Of a stretch of DNA of 64,000 nt, positions 17,919-26,521 are shown in pieces. Both the position numbers and the translations under genes were made by a program. The DNA comes from Desulfuromonadales bacterium (GTDB taxonomy: Bacteria > Desulfobacterota > Desulfuromonadia > Desulfuromonadales > BM103). The stretch lies in NCBI GenBank assembly GCA_027065695.1, contig JAMONP010000071.1:1-64000 (forward strand), read 5' to 3'. The notes under the pieces were generated by a model, which saw only the letters and a program-made list of their open reading frames with translations, was not told the DNA's origin and made no database searches. The stretch's first letter is position 1. Each line of letters begins with the position of its first letter.

Positions 17919-18023
17919 ATGGCTAAGGGTCAAGACAGTAAGAAATCAGTTAAGAAAGCTTCGGCCAAGACCCCGAAAGAAAAAAAGGCTGCAAAGCAAG
18001 AGAAGAAAGCTGCAAAGAAGTAA
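17919..18023 (+). CDS. Small lysine/alanine-rich basic protein (34 aa)
   Basis: A short gene with good translation signals: AGGGAG (17904-17909) about 9 bp before the ATG, TAA stop, and a perfect palindromic terminator 30 bp later. The product begins MAKGQDSKKSVKKASAK and ends with repeats of KKAAKQEKKAAKK; about half of its residues are lysine. From memory, similar short proteins starting MAKGQDSKK or MSKGQDTKK occur in other proteobacteria without assigned function. The charge suggests nucleic-acid or ribosome binding, which is inference. The expression unit (ribosome site, frame, terminator) makes it likely to be a real gene. Confidence 0.7.
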   Translation: MAKGQDSKKSVKKASAKTPKEKKAAKQEKKAAKK

Positions 18024-18052
18024 TCATTTAGAGTGACGACTTTAAATTCACT

Positions 18053-18074
18053 GGGACCAATTGGTCCCTTTCTT
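18053..18074 (+). terminator. Intrinsic terminator after the small basic protein gene
   Basis: A perfect 16-bp palindrome (GGGACCAATTGGTCCC, 18053-18068), able to form a 6-bp stem with a 4-nt loop, followed directly by TTTCTTT. Confidence 0.75.
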
Positions 18075-18118
18075 TGTTGGTCAGCATTGTGAAAGTGGCC
18101 ATTGGGATCGGGCCACCC

Positions 18119-18166
18119 CTCAAACTTCCGAATTTTCGCTTTGGCCCGTATAGTCCGACAGGCTTC
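18119..18166 (+). repeat. Decayed right end of the 161-bp MITE-like element
   Basis: Over 48 bp this matches the right end of the intact element (37198-37245) at about 38 of 48 positions, including CTCAAACTTC at the start, ATTTTCGCT in the middle and the GTC.GACA.GCT terminal part. No left end is present nearby. Confidence 0.65.
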
Positions 18167-18182
18167 TAGGGGTCCGGGATCA

Positions 18183-18986
18183 TTAGACCACGACTACTTT
18201 CTGCCCCAACATCCTGACAAAATCATCCGGCATGCCGGTGTCAAAAGTCAGCCGCCTGCCGTTGAAGGGGTGGAGGAAACTGATTGTGCGGGCATGCAGG
18301 GCGAGTCGTTTCGCCGGCCGAGCAATGCTGCCGTACTTCCGGTCTCCCAAAACAGGGTGACCCTGATCTGCGAAGTGTACACGGATCTGATGTTTGCGGC
18401 CGGTGAGCAGATGAATTTCCACCAGGCTGCTCTCCTTAGTCTCCTGCAGAACCCGGTACTCAGTATGAGAGAGCTTGCCCTTGGCGGCGTCACCAGTTGA
18501 GTAGACGTTGTGAGCGCTGTTCTCGGCGAGATAGGTGGAGATTGTGCCCTCAGGAGTTGTCAACCGGCCGTGGACGATGGCCAGGTAGTGCTTGTCGGTT
18601 TCACCCCAATGCTCCTGCAGGAACCGCTTGGCCGGTTGACTTTTGGAAAACAGCAGAATCCCGGAGGTGTCCTGGTCGAGGCGATGAACCACGAACACCC
18701 GGTTGCGCGATTTCGGGTCGCCTTTACGAACATAATCATTGAGCAGGTAGTGGGCCGTACGCACCTTGTCCCGTGCCGTGCCGACGGTCAGCAGTCCTGA
18801 GGGCTTCACCACCACGAGGAGATCCTGATCTTCGTGGAGAATGGTCATCCCTCCGGATTTCCTCAGCTTGCCCGGTTTCTTGTTTTTCTGTAGCTGACTC
18901 AACTGGCTCCCGTCTTTCATAGACTCGCGTTGTGTGTATGTTGTTTGCTTTGGCGGTGAACCTTTGGTATCGATTGCTGGCACCAT
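18183..18986 (-). CDS. RluA-family pseudouridine synthase
   Basis: Isomerises uridine to pseudouridine in rRNA or tRNA. The catalytic motif HRLDQDTSGILLF, with the active Asp, lies near residues 100-112. GRKHQIRVHFADQGHPVLGD near 195-214 is the family's second signature. There is no S4 domain, so it belongs to the short RluA/TruC-like group. The conserved domain begins at MTILHEDQDLLVV, about residue 47; the first 46 residues are basic and poorly conserved, so the true start may be at the internal Met22 or Met47. The gene is convergent with the small basic protein gene. Substrate position cannot be assigned. Confidence 0.85.
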   Translation of the reverse strand: MVPAIDTKGSPPKQTTYTQRESMKDGSQLSQLQKNKKPGKLRKSGGMTILHEDQDLLVVVKPSGLLTVGTARDKVRTAHYLLNDYVRKGDPKSRNRVFVVHRLDQDTSGILLFSKSQPAKRFLQEHWGETDKHYLAIVHGRLTTPEGTISTYLAENSAHNVYSTGDAAKGKLSHTEYRVLQETKESSLVEIHLLTGRKHQIRVHFADQGHPVLGDRKYGSIARPAKRLALHARTISFLHPFNGRRLTFDTGMPDDFVRMLGQKVVVV

Positions 18987-19141
18987 TCATGGGCAAGAGA
19001 AACCTCTTGCCCTCATGGTGATCATGACACCATAGAAGAACTGGCTGTCTTAATGATAGTGCTTTTGCGTTTTGTTTGTGCAAAACTTCAAAGAAGTAAT
19101 CATTACTGCTCAAGGCGAGCCAGAATAAGAAGAAATAATCT

Positions 19142-19342
19142 ATGAATGGACAACATCGCGAAGAGATCACGCCGGGGATGGTGGTTATGATTGTTCTTAA
19201 AAAAGATCAACGCAGCGGAAAGCTGACGCAAGGGGTGGTTAAGGATCTTTTGACCAAGAACCCGTTTCATTCGCATGGTATCAAGGTTCGGCTCGAAGAT
19301 GGGCAAGTCGGGCGGGTGAAGTCTGGGTGTGAGACTGATTAA
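19142..19342 (+). CDS. YwbE-family protein (DUF2196)
   Basis: A 66-residue conserved bacterial protein. It shows the family pattern ITPGMVVMIVLKKDQRSGKL, then LTKNPFHSHGIKVRLEDGQV and GRVKS. The fold is expected to be a small KOW/SH3-like beta barrel, and the role is unknown. A weak ribosome site (AGAAGAAAT) precedes the ATG. It is divergent from the pseudouridine synthase gene. Confidence 0.85.
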   Translation: MNGQHREEITPGMVVMIVLKKDQRSGKLTQGVVKDLLTKNPFHSHGIKVRLEDGQVGRVKSGCETD

Positions 19343-19480
19343 ATTTTGAATCGAGTGGCATAATACCAACTTTAATATTTTAAACTTGGCGTGCATAATT
19401 TGTGTCTGTCTGTTTCCATTGTTGAACAGTGAGAAAAGATTCTATAAACTCAACTACCTCTTGAACCAAACGGGCCAACC

Positions 19481-20728
19481 ATGCGTTTCATCCACACCTC
19501 CGACATCCACCTCGGTAAAACCTACCGCAACTCATCAGGTGAGGCGAAACGCTATGAAGATTTCTTCCGCTGCCTGTCCGGAATCGTCACCGACGCCATC
19601 GAAGCAAAGATCGACTTTGTTCTCATAGGCGGCGACCTCTTCCACATCGGACAAATCCTGCCTAAAACCTTTGCCAAAACCATCGAAACCCTGCAACCGC
19701 TCAAAGACGCCAACATTCCCTGCATCGCCATCGAAGGCAACCACGACTGGATTCACCGTCGCGACAGCATCTCCTGGATGGAAGCATTATCACAGATGGG
19801 TTACATCAAGCTTCTGAGGCCATCTCGTACCGAAGAGGGCGGCTACCGTTTCGACCGGTTCGATGAAGAGACCGGCATGGGTGGTCATGTCGAGATTGGT
19901 GGCGTCAACATCTATGGCCTTGGCTATATCGGTGCCCAAGCTGGCGGACACGTTGAGCGTATCTGCGAGGCGGTCACCACCGAAAATAACCTACTGCTCT
20001 TCCACGTTGGTATCTGGAGTTATTCCCCGGTCGAGATCGGCAACATGAAGCTCGAAGAGGCACATCCTCTGGCTGATAAATTCGGCTATGTCGCTCTCGG
20101 TCATGGGCACAAGCCATACGTCATCGAAACCCCGGAAAAGAAACCTTATGCCTACAACCCCGGGTCGCCGGAACGGGTGAACTTTGGTGAAGAGAAGTAC
20201 GACAAAGGCTATTACTTTGTTTCCTTTGAAAACGGCGAGTTCACTCCCGAATTTCGAAACACGTCACCCCGCCCGATGTTTGTCGAGACAATCGAACTCG
20301 AAGGGGCTGAGAATGCTGATCAGGCTATCGACATGTTCCGCGAACAGGTGATGGCCAAAATCGATCTCTCCGGTGATGAGCGCAAACCATTGCTGGAGCT
20401 GAAGCTGACCGGCCGGATCGGTTTTCATCCCTTTGAACTTGGCCGTGAACGGTTGAAACTGGTTCTCGAAGAACTAATCGATCCTCTACACATCGAGATT
20501 AAAAACCATCTGTCATTGGTTACCAGTGCCGGTGAGGGGGAGACATCTAAAAAGAGCTTTGCAGAGATCGAGCATGAAGTTCTGCGTGACCTGATCAAGG
20601 CTGGCAGCGATTACCAGGGACGCGAGGATGAACTGATTCGACTTTCCATGTCACTGCGTGACGCGGTGGAAAAAGGCGACGTCGATGGTGATGAACTGCT
20701 GGCGTTGCTCGATGGGGAGGGGAACTGA
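19481..20728 (+). CDS. sbcD: SbcD/Mre11-type DNA repair exonuclease
   Basis: The metallophosphoesterase subunit of the SbcCD (Mre11-Rad50) complex that opens hairpins and processes double-strand breaks. Phosphoesterase motifs are in order: TSDIHLGKTY (residues 6-15), GGDLFH (about 50), EGNHDW (about 84-89) and GHGHKPY (about 207-213). The C-terminal part (about 260-415) would be the capping and SbcC-contacting region. The TGA overlaps the sbcC ATG by one base (TGATG), so the two subunits are translationally coupled. Confidence 0.93.
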   Translation: MRFIHTSDIHLGKTYRNSSGEAKRYEDFFRCLSGIVTDAIEAKIDFVLIGGDLFHIGQILPKTFAKTIETLQPLKDANIPCIAIEGNHDWIHRRDSISWMEALSQMGYIKLLRPSRTEEGGYRFDRFDEETGMGGHVEIGGVNIYGLGYIGAQAGGHVERICEAVTTENNLLLFHVGIWSYSPVEIGNMKLEEAHPLADKFGYVALGHGHKPYVIETPEKKPYAYNPGSPERVNFGEEKYDKGYYFVSFENGEFTPEFRNTSPRPMFVETIELEGAENADQAIDMFREQVMAKIDLSGDERKPLLELKLTGRIGFHPFELGRERLKLVLEELIDPLHIEIKNHLSLVTSAGEGETSKKSFAEIEHEVLRDLIKAGSDYQGREDELIRLSMSLRDAVEKGDVDGDELLALLDGEGN

Positions 20729-23166
20729 TGCAGATACTCTCCATTCATCTCAAGAATATCAAATCACACCGCGATACCGAATTGACCTTTTCGTCAGGGA
20801 TCAATGTTCTTTCCGGTCCGAATGGTGTCGGTAAAAGCACCATCTTCGAAGCGATCGGTTATGCCTTGTTTGGTGTCGATGCCCAGAGCTTTGTCGGTAA
20901 CGTTGAGCGCTTTATTACCATTGGTGCCAAGCGGGGAGAGATTGCCGTTGTATTTCAAGTGGCGGATGATGAGAAATACCGTGCCAGTCGTACCGTCGGC
21001 ACGCCATCAAAATGGCTGCTGGCCAAAGAGGTCGGTGGCGATTTTGAGGTTGAGGAACACAAGGACAGCAAGGAAACGGAATCGCGTCTGAAGGAACTGC
21101 TTGGCCTGAAGAGTGGTCGCTCGCTTGCCGAGCAGTTTGAACTTGTGATCGGCCCATTTCAAAATGAATTCCTCGGTCCCTTCGTGATCAAACAACCAGC
21201 CAGGCGTCGAGACAAGTTTGATGAGATTCTCGGCATAGACGCCTGGCGCAAGACTTTCAATGAAACTAAAGTTCTGGCCAGCACCATCAAGGCGAAGGTT
21301 GAGGTGTTGGAGAGTGCTATTGGCCCTCTTAAAGAGCAGGTTGCCGAACTCCCGGGGAAAAAGGGTGAGCGCAAAACCGCCAGGCAAAATCTTGCGGAAA
21401 CAGAGCAGGAACTTACCAGTCAGCAGCAGAAACTTCAGGAGTTGGAAGCCTTGCTGATTAAAGTTGATGCGCGAGAAAAGACTCTCAAGGCTCTGGAGAC
21501 CGAGATCGGCAAGCTCAAGGAGCGGATCGATAATGGCAAAGAGAAGATCAGCAACCAGAAGCTACTGATCAGTGAGGCTGAAAAAGCGGACAAGGTCGTT
21601 AGGGAAACGGCTACCGGCAAGAAGGCCTTCGAGCAGGCCGAAACTCGCCTGAACGAGTTACGTGAACAGGTCAAAGTGCAGCGCCAGCTTGAGCAGGAAG
21701 TGGCCGATCTCAATAATCAGGTTGCTAGGTTGGGCGAGCGTTTTAAGGTCGAAGCGAAAGCGGTCGAAAAAGCCAATGAAGAGATTGCCGTCGATGCGAA
21801 AGCTCTTGCTGAAAGCAGAAAAGCTCTGACCATTGATGAAAAGCAACAAAAGCTTGCTGGTCGTCTGCCAGAAATTCGTGCAGCACTTGTCCAGGTGCGC
21901 AAACAGCTCGGCCAACTTGAAGGACGCCGTGCCGGTCTCGAAGAGGGGAGCGAGAAGTTAGCGGAGGGTATTTGCCCTTTCTTTCAGGAGCCGTGTCTCA
22001 ATATTGCGGAAAAGCCTCCGGGGGATGTTTTCTCTGACAAGTTGTCCGATCTGGACAAAGAGCGCCAGAGTCTGACGGCCGAGACCGAGAAACTTGAGCT
22101 GGAAGAGGGAGAGGCGAGTAAGGCGAGCGACCAACTTAAAGAGATTGAGATCAAAATTAAAGGTCTGGATGCTCAGGTCGAGAAACTGGCCGTGCGTCGC
22201 AAGGCCAACGAGATGAAGGCTGAGGGTCTGGTTGAGTTAAAGCAGCAGCAGATCTCGGTACAGCAGCAGCTCACTGAGAAGCAGAGGGTTCTGACAACTT
22301 ACAACAGTTTGCAAGCCAATATTGAGGTGGCTGAGAAGGAAAAGACAAGCCACCAGGAAGCGCGAGACCTTTATGTTGCTAACCAGCAGCAGGCTGCTGA
22401 ATTGGAACAGCGTCAGATTGATCTTGAAAAATTTAAGCAACTCTTCAATCAGTTGCAGGACGAGTTAACCACCAAGGATGATGCATACCGCAAAGCTGGC
22501 AAAGAATATAACGCTATAGAGCATGAAGCGTTCCGCAAGCAAAAGGACGAGCTGGGCCTGGAGGTCGGTGCGCTTGGACAGAAGATCAAAGGATTGAGTG
22601 TTGATGTCGTCCGGCTTACCGCAGAAATCGATAAACTCAAATTGATCGAAAAGGATATCGTCGCCAAGCAAGGTCAGATCAAGGCGTATAAAAAGAAAGA
22701 TGAACTGGTCAAGTTCCTCCGCAATCGGGTCTTCCGTAACGTTTCAACCTACCTGTCTGAACGCTTCCGTGAGGAGATCAGCCAGCGCGCCAATCGTATC
22801 TACCGCATTATCGCCGAGGTTGATGAGGAGCTGAGCTGGGGCGATAACTACCAAATTGTGCTGCGTGACATGGTCGATGGTGAGTTGCGTGATCGGGCGG
22901 ATGACCAGCTCTCGGGTGGCCAGACCATGAGTGCAGTGGTCGCATTACGCCTGGCGATGTTGCAGACCATTAACGCCCGGATTGCATTTTTTGATGAACC
23001 AACCTCAAACCTTGATGCGACCCGTCGTGAAAACCTGGCCCATGCCTTCCGGGCTATCGATGTCGGCAAGGAAGAAGTCACCGAGCACTGGTATGATCAG
23101 TTGTTTCTGATCAGTCATGATGTGGCGTTTACCGAAGTAACGGATCAGATATTGACGCTTGAATAG
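20728..23166 (+). CDS. sbcC: SbcC/Rad50-type SMC-like ATPase
   Basis: The ATPase partner of SbcD. The 812-residue protein has Walker A GPNGVGKST (residues 30-38), two long coiled-coil arms (about 190-410 and 440-680), the signature LSGGQTMSAVVALRLA (about 728-743) and Walker B IAFFDEPTSNLD (about 752-763). At the apex between the arms lies CPFFQEPC (about 415-423), where Rad50 proteins carry the CXXC zinc hook; here six residues separate the cysteines. The gene ends the operon. A short low-information gap then leads to the higBA promoter. Confidence 0.93.
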   Translation: MQILSIHLKNIKSHRDTELTFSSGINVLSGPNGVGKSTIFEAIGYALFGVDAQSFVGNVERFITIGAKRGEIAVVFQVADDEKYRASRTVGTPSKWLLAKEVGGDFEVEEHKDSKETESRLKELLGLKSGRSLAEQFELVIGPFQNEFLGPFVIKQPARRRDKFDEILGIDAWRKTFNETKVLASTIKAKVEVLESAIGPLKEQVAELPGKKGERKTARQNLAETEQELTSQQQKLQELEALLIKVDAREKTLKALETEIGKLKERIDNGKEKISNQKLLISEAEKADKVVRETATGKKAFEQAETRLNELREQVKVQRQLEQEVADLNNQVARLGERFKVEAKAVEKANEEIAVDAKALAESRKALTIDEKQQKLAGRLPEIRAALVQVRKQLGQLEGRRAGLEEGSEKLAEGICPFFQEPCLNIAEKPPGDVFSDKLSDLDKERQSLTAETEKLELEEGEASKASDQLKEIEIKIKGLDAQVEKLAVRRKANEMKAEGLVELKQQQISVQQQLTEKQRVLTTYNSLQANIEVAEKEKTSHQEARDLYVANQQQAAELEQRQIDLEKFKQLFNQLQDELTTKDDAYRKAGKEYNAIEHEAFRKQKDELGLEVGALGQKIKGLSVDVVRLTAEIDKLKLIEKDIVAKQGQIKAYKKKDELVKFLRNRVFRNVSTYLSERFREEISQRANRIYRIIAEVDEELSWGDNYQIVLRDMVDGELRDRADDQLSGGQTMSAVVALRLAMLQTINARIAFFDEPTSNLDATRRENLAHAFRAIDVGKEEVTEHWYDQLFLISHDVAFTEVTDQILTLE

Positions 23167-23273
23167 GTGGGGGAGTTGGGTTTATGCAGGCTCGAACACG
23201 GCGAGAAGTGAGTATTTTAACCGGTTGTTTATCGACACCGGAACTGGCTGACAGCCGACAGTCTGGGCTCAGC

Positions 23274-23302
23274 TTGACAGGTGTAACACAGTCCGTTACA
23301 TT
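23274..23302 (+). promoter_or_regulatory. Predicted higBA promoter with operator
   Basis: The -35 is a perfect TTGACA (23274-23279), the spacer 17 bp and the -10 TACATT (23297-23302). An inverted repeat TGTAAC-N7-GTTACA (23282-23300) covers the spacer and reaches into the -10 element. It is well placed for autorepression by the HigA antitoxin. The higB ATG is only 6 bp after the -10, so the transcript would be leaderless or nearly so, or a downstream start is used. Confidence 0.6.
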
Positions 23303-23308
23303 GTAGAC

Positions 23309-23587
23309 ATGATCGAGTCGTTTGAGCACAAGGAATTAAAGGCTTTCTTCGTGTCTGGTAGCAAAGTAGGCATTCAAGCCGTCCACGCAGAGCGTCTTCG
23401 CCTCATTCTTGGTCGTTTGAATGTCGCCCAAGAGTCCTGTGACATGGATCTTCCTGGATTTGATCTACACCAACTACAGCCCAAAAGTAAGAAATACTGG
23501 TCTGTAACTCTCAATAAAAACTGGCGCATCACGTTCAAGTTTACCGGAAAGAATGTCGTTGATGTGGACTTACTTGACTATCACTGA
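23309..23587 (+). CDS. higB: HigB-type (RelE superfamily) mRNA-interferase toxin
   Basis: A 92-residue protein of the RelE/ParE fold. The order is MIESFEHKELKAFF, then RLRLILGRLNVAQ, then LHQLQPKSKKYWSVTLNKNW and RITFKF with a closing VDLLDYH. That pattern, including the WSVxLNKNWRITF strand pair, is characteristic of HigB-like toxins that cleave mRNA at the ribosome. The toxin gene comes first, as is usual for higBA, with 29 bp before higA. Confidence 0.88.
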   Translation: MIESFEHKELKAFFVSGSKVGIQAVHAERLRLILGRLNVAQESCDMDLPGFDLHQLQPKSKKYWSVTLNKNWRITFKFTGKNVVDVDLLDYH

Positions 23588-23616
23588 TGATCCAGGAATA
23601 AAGAGGAGACCCGGCC

Positions 23617-23904
23617 ATGATGTTTAACCCACCTGCACCCGGCGAAACAATCAAGCAGATATGCCTTGATCCTTTGGGAATCACGATTACTGCGGCTGCC
23701 AAGGGTCTTGGTGTCTCTCGCAAGACCTTGTCTGCCCTGATCCATGGGCGCACCCGTATTACCCCCGAAATGGCTTATCGCTTATCCAGGGCATTTAACA
23801 CGACCCAGGAAAGCTGGATACTACAACAAGCTCAGTATGACGAATGGGTCCATAAGGAAGAATGGGAGCAACTACACGTTGAGCCACTACATGCGGTTGG
23901 GTGA
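23617..23904 (+). CDS. higA: HigA-type antitoxin (XRE helix-turn-helix)
   Basis: A 95-residue DNA-binding antitoxin. HPGETI-like start [20 protein letters not shown], then the helix-turn-helix [20 protein letters not shown] and [17 protein letters not shown], are HigA hallmarks. It should neutralise HigB and repress the operon through the inverted repeat at 23282-23300. AGAGGAGACC precedes the ATG. The TGA overlaps a possible GTG start of the next gene. Confidence 0.92.
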   Translation: MMFNPPAPGETIKQICLDPLGITITAAAKGLGVSRKTLSALIHGRTRITPEMAYRLSRAFNTTQESWILQQAQYDEWVHKEEWEQLHVEPLHAVG

Positions 23905-23930
23905 GAGTGCGGCCAACGGTTATTAATATT

Positions 23931-24689
23931 ATGAATCTCAATAATCTCAGTGTTGTTCTGGTGGAATCCCGTGGTGAACGCAACATCGGTTCTGTGGCCC
24001 GTGCCATGGCGAATTTTGGTGTAACCGATCTGCGTCTGGTGGCACCAAAGGTTGATCATCTGCATGACGAAGCCCGCAAAATGGCGGTCAAGGCGAGTGT
24101 TTTGCTGGAGCAGGCGACTCTTTATCCTGATCTGCAGGCAGCTCTTAACGATTGCCATTATGCTTATGCGACCACCCGGCGTTTTGGTAAGTACCGGGTT
24201 GATTTTCACCACCCTGACAGCGCCGCAGAAGAGTTACTACCACTTCTCAATAATGGTCGTGTTGCCATGGTTTTCGGCCGTGAGGACAAGGGCTTGAAAA
24301 CTGAGGAACTGGACCTCTGTCAGCGCTTGATTACGATCCCTACCGGCGGCAGTATAGCGTCGATGAACCTGGCCCAGTCTGTGGTGATCTGTCTTTACGA
24401 AGTAGCAAAACAGCATGGTTTGGCCAGTGGCAAAGGGCAGGGCGGCAGAAGTCTGGCAACGATTGAACAGCTGGAAGTTCTCTTTACTCATATGCGCGCG
24501 ACCTTCCTAAAGATTAACTATCTGAATCCGCAGAACCCGGAGCATATCATGCGCTCTTACCGGCAAATGCTCGGTCGGGCAGCACTGGATGAGCGTGATG
24601 TACGCATTCTTCGCGGTCTGATGAGCGAAATAGATCTTATTGAAGGAGAACGTAGCCTGCTGGCTGAGAAAATTGATGACATCGATTAA
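23931..24689 (+). CDS. TrmH/SpoU-family RNA 2'-O-methyltransferase, TrmJ-like
   Basis: An AdoMet-dependent SPOUT ribose methyltransferase. The start VVLVESRGERNIGSVARAMAN, then LVAPKVDHLHDEARKMAV, then VFGREDKGLKTEEL and IPTGGSIASMNLAQSV, are the three SPOUT motifs as in TrmJ (tRNA Cm32/Um32). The ATG at 23931 fits the family's N-terminus; a GTG at 23901 overlapping the higA stop would add ten residues. The C-terminal helical extension (about 190-250) is also seen in TrmJ. Exact substrate is inferred. Confidence 0.85.
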   Translation: MNLNNLSVVLVESRGERNIGSVARAMANFGVTDLRLVAPKVDHLHDEARKMAVKASVLLEQATLYPDLQAALNDCHYAYATTRRFGKYRVDFHHPDSAAEELLPLLNNGRVAMVFGREDKGLKTEELDLCQRLITIPTGGSIASMNLAQSVVICLYEVAKQHGLASGKGQGGRSLATIEQLEVLFTHMRATFLKINYLNPQNPEHIMRSYRQMLGRAALDERDVRILRGLMSEIDLIEGERSLLAEKIDDID

Positions 24690-25074
24690 AAAACAACCGC
24701 TGACAGTCAGGGAAGAACGCCTGGTTAATGGCCTGCAAATCATCTTCACCGACGAGAGCAACCGCTACTTTGGCGATTATCACCGCATCTGCGTAGTGGC
24801 TACTATCGTTTGTAATCTAAATGATCTCTTGATAGAGAATTCTGATGATGGGTCCTTCTTTCGTCCGGCGATTGAGACGCTTGGTGAAAAACTGACGGTT
24901 GTTAAACGTTTTGAACGCATGGGGGTAGCGACTGCGGATGTTGAGGCAGTTCGTACCGAGTTGATTGACAGTTTTCTGCAACATGCCGGCTCTTACCTCT
25001 CTCGCCCTGAATATCCGCGTGCTCTTGTCAATGCCGAATTGAAAAAGCGCAGCACTCACTGTTTTTATCCCTGA
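24676..25074 (+). CDS. Conserved protein of unknown function
   Basis: A 132-residue protein, MTSIKKQPLTVREERLVNGL at the start, taken from the ATG at 24676, which lies 14 bp inside the trmJ-like gene; the frame extends upstream to 24640 but that part copies the previous gene. The core FTDESNRYFGDYHRICV followed by a helical half (ETLGEKLTVVKRFERMGVAT) resembles hypothetical proteins I associate with Geobacter-type genomes. No catalytic motif or membrane segment is evident. Tight packing between two RNA methyltransferase genes suggests an RNA-linked role, but that is only context. Confidence 0.65.
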   Translation: MTSIKKQPLTVREERLVNGLQIIFTDESNRYFGDYHRICVVATIVCNLNDLLIENSDDGSFFRPAIETLGEKLTVVKRFERMGVATADVEAVRTELIDSFLQHAGSYLSRPEYPRALVNAELKKRSTHCFYP

Positions 25075-25090
25075 GATAAACTGAATCTTT

Positions 25091-26401
25091 ATGTCTGAAA
25101 TCATCAGGAACCTCGATATAAACTCTCTTGTCCATGGCGGTCGGGGGATCGGCCGTCATGAAGGCAAAGCTGTGTTCGTGCCCCTGACGGCTCCCGGAGA
25201 TCGAGTTGACTGCCGAGTCGTCAAATCCAAACGACGGTTTGTTGAGGCCGAATTGTGCGAGGTTGTTGAACCTTCACCACTGCGGCGTGAACCACCGTGC
25301 CCGTTTTTTGGTTCCTGTGGTGGCTGCCAATGGCAGCATCTCCCCTACCAGGTACAAACACGTTGGAAAGAGAAGATTTTTGCTGACCTGATGATTCGCG
25401 GTAAACTTATTTCCAGCGACCGCCTCAAGCAGATTGTCCCCGCTCCAGAGGAATGGAACTACCGCAACCGGGTTCAGTTAAAGTGCCATTTCAGTAAAGA
25501 TGGACTGATCATTGGTTTTTATCAGCAGAGTTCACATCATGTTGTTGATGTTGATAAATGTCGACTTGTCTCTCCAGAGATTCAGCGTACATTTAATCTG
25601 TTACGTAACGAACTACCAGAGGCACCTTGTCTCGATTGTCTTCAGCAGGTTGATGTGGCCTGTGGTGATGACGGTGAGGTCAGGGTTGTTTTTCATCTGC
25701 TTCCCGAAGGTCTTCAGCAATTACGAACATGGTTGCAGGCTTTTGCCGAACGTTATCAGCTTAATGCCTGCGTACAGTCGAATCGCAAGAAGGCACCTGA
25801 TGTGGTCTACGGCGAGGCTGACTTGATTGTTAAGATCGATCAACCTGAAATAGCTCTTCGCTACGGCCCTGGTGGCTTTGTTCAGGTTAACTCGGCACAG
25901 AATCGCAACATGGTTGCTGCCATGTTGGACCTCCTGGCGTTGAATGGTACCGAAAATGTTCTTGATCTCTTCTGTGGTATGGGTAATTTCAGTCTGCCGC
26001 TGGCGCGCAGGGCAGGGCGTGTCGCCGGTGTTGAAACTCATGCAGCGTCTATAGCCAATGCCTGTGTCAATGCCGCTGCCAATAATATAGGTAATGTCGA
26101 ATTTCATACTGATGATGCATCTGTCATTATGAGTCGCTATCGCGTTGCTGACGTTCTGGATCTGGTTATTCTCGATCCGCCCCGCGCTGGTTGCTACAAA
26201 CTTTCGCATGAATTTTTAAAGCTTCAGCCGGAACGAATTCTCTATCTCTCCTGCGACCCAGCCACTCTCGTTCGTGACTTGACTCCCTTAGTTCGTGGTG
26301 GTTATGAAGTCTTGTCTGGTCAGGCTTTCGATCTCTTCCCGCAAACCTGGCATATAGAGAGCATGACATTGTTGAGAAGAATTGGGCCTGTACTGGCCTG
26401 A
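25091..26401 (+). CDS. rlmD: 23S rRNA (uracil-C5)-methyltransferase, RlmD/RumA type
   Basis: Methylates a uridine of 23S rRNA at C5 (U1939 in E. coli). The N-terminal TRAM domain covers about residues 1-60. Four cysteines placed like the RumA [4Fe-4S] ligands follow: Cys70, Cys76, Cys79 (PCPFFGSCGGCQ) and Cys157 (VDKCRLV). The methyltransferase domain has DLFCGMGNFSLPLAR for AdoMet, DPPRAGC, and the nucleophile cysteine in LYLSCDPATL. Length is 436 residues. In bacteria with one such enzyme, it may act on more than one position. Confidence 0.9.
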   Translation: MSEIIRNLDINSLVHGGRGIGRHEGKAVFVPLTAPGDRVDCRVVKSKRRFVEAELCEVVEPSPLRREPPCPFFGSCGGCQWQHLPYQVQTRWKEKIFADLMIRGKLISSDRLKQIVPAPEEWNYRNRVQLKCHFSKDGLIIGFYQQSSHHVVDVDKCRLVSPEIQRTFNLLRNELPEAPCLDCLQQVDVACGDDGEVRVVFHLLPEGLQQLRTWLQAFAERYQLNACVQSNRKKAPDVVYGEADLIVKIDQPEIALRYGPGGFVQVNSAQNRNMVAAMLDLLALNGTENVLDLFCGMGNFSLPLARRAGRVAGVETHAASIANACVNAAANNIGNVEFHTDDASVIMSRYRVADVLDLVILDPPRAGCYKLSHEFLKLQPERILYLSCDPATLVRDLTPLVRGGYEVLSGQAFDLFPQTWHIESMTLLRRIGPVLA

Positions 26402-26480
26402 TGGGCTGTCAGGGTGACTTTTTGCTTGCTTTCTCCGATGGGTTTTGATAGAAAGCACACAGTTAACTTTTCATACGAAA

Positions 26481-26509
26481 AGTGAGCCTTGCGGCTCGCT
26501 TTTTTTATT
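26481..26509 (+). terminator. Strong intrinsic terminator just ahead of rimP
   Basis: A 5- to 8-bp stem (AGTGAGCC pairing with GGCTCGCT) with a TTGC loop is followed by TTTTTTATTTT. It probably ends the rlmD transcript, but it lies only 13 bp before the rimP start. That leaves no room for a promoter between them, so the rimP operon must either read through it or start upstream of it. Confidence 0.8.
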
Positions 26510-26521
26510 TTGGTAAAAGTG

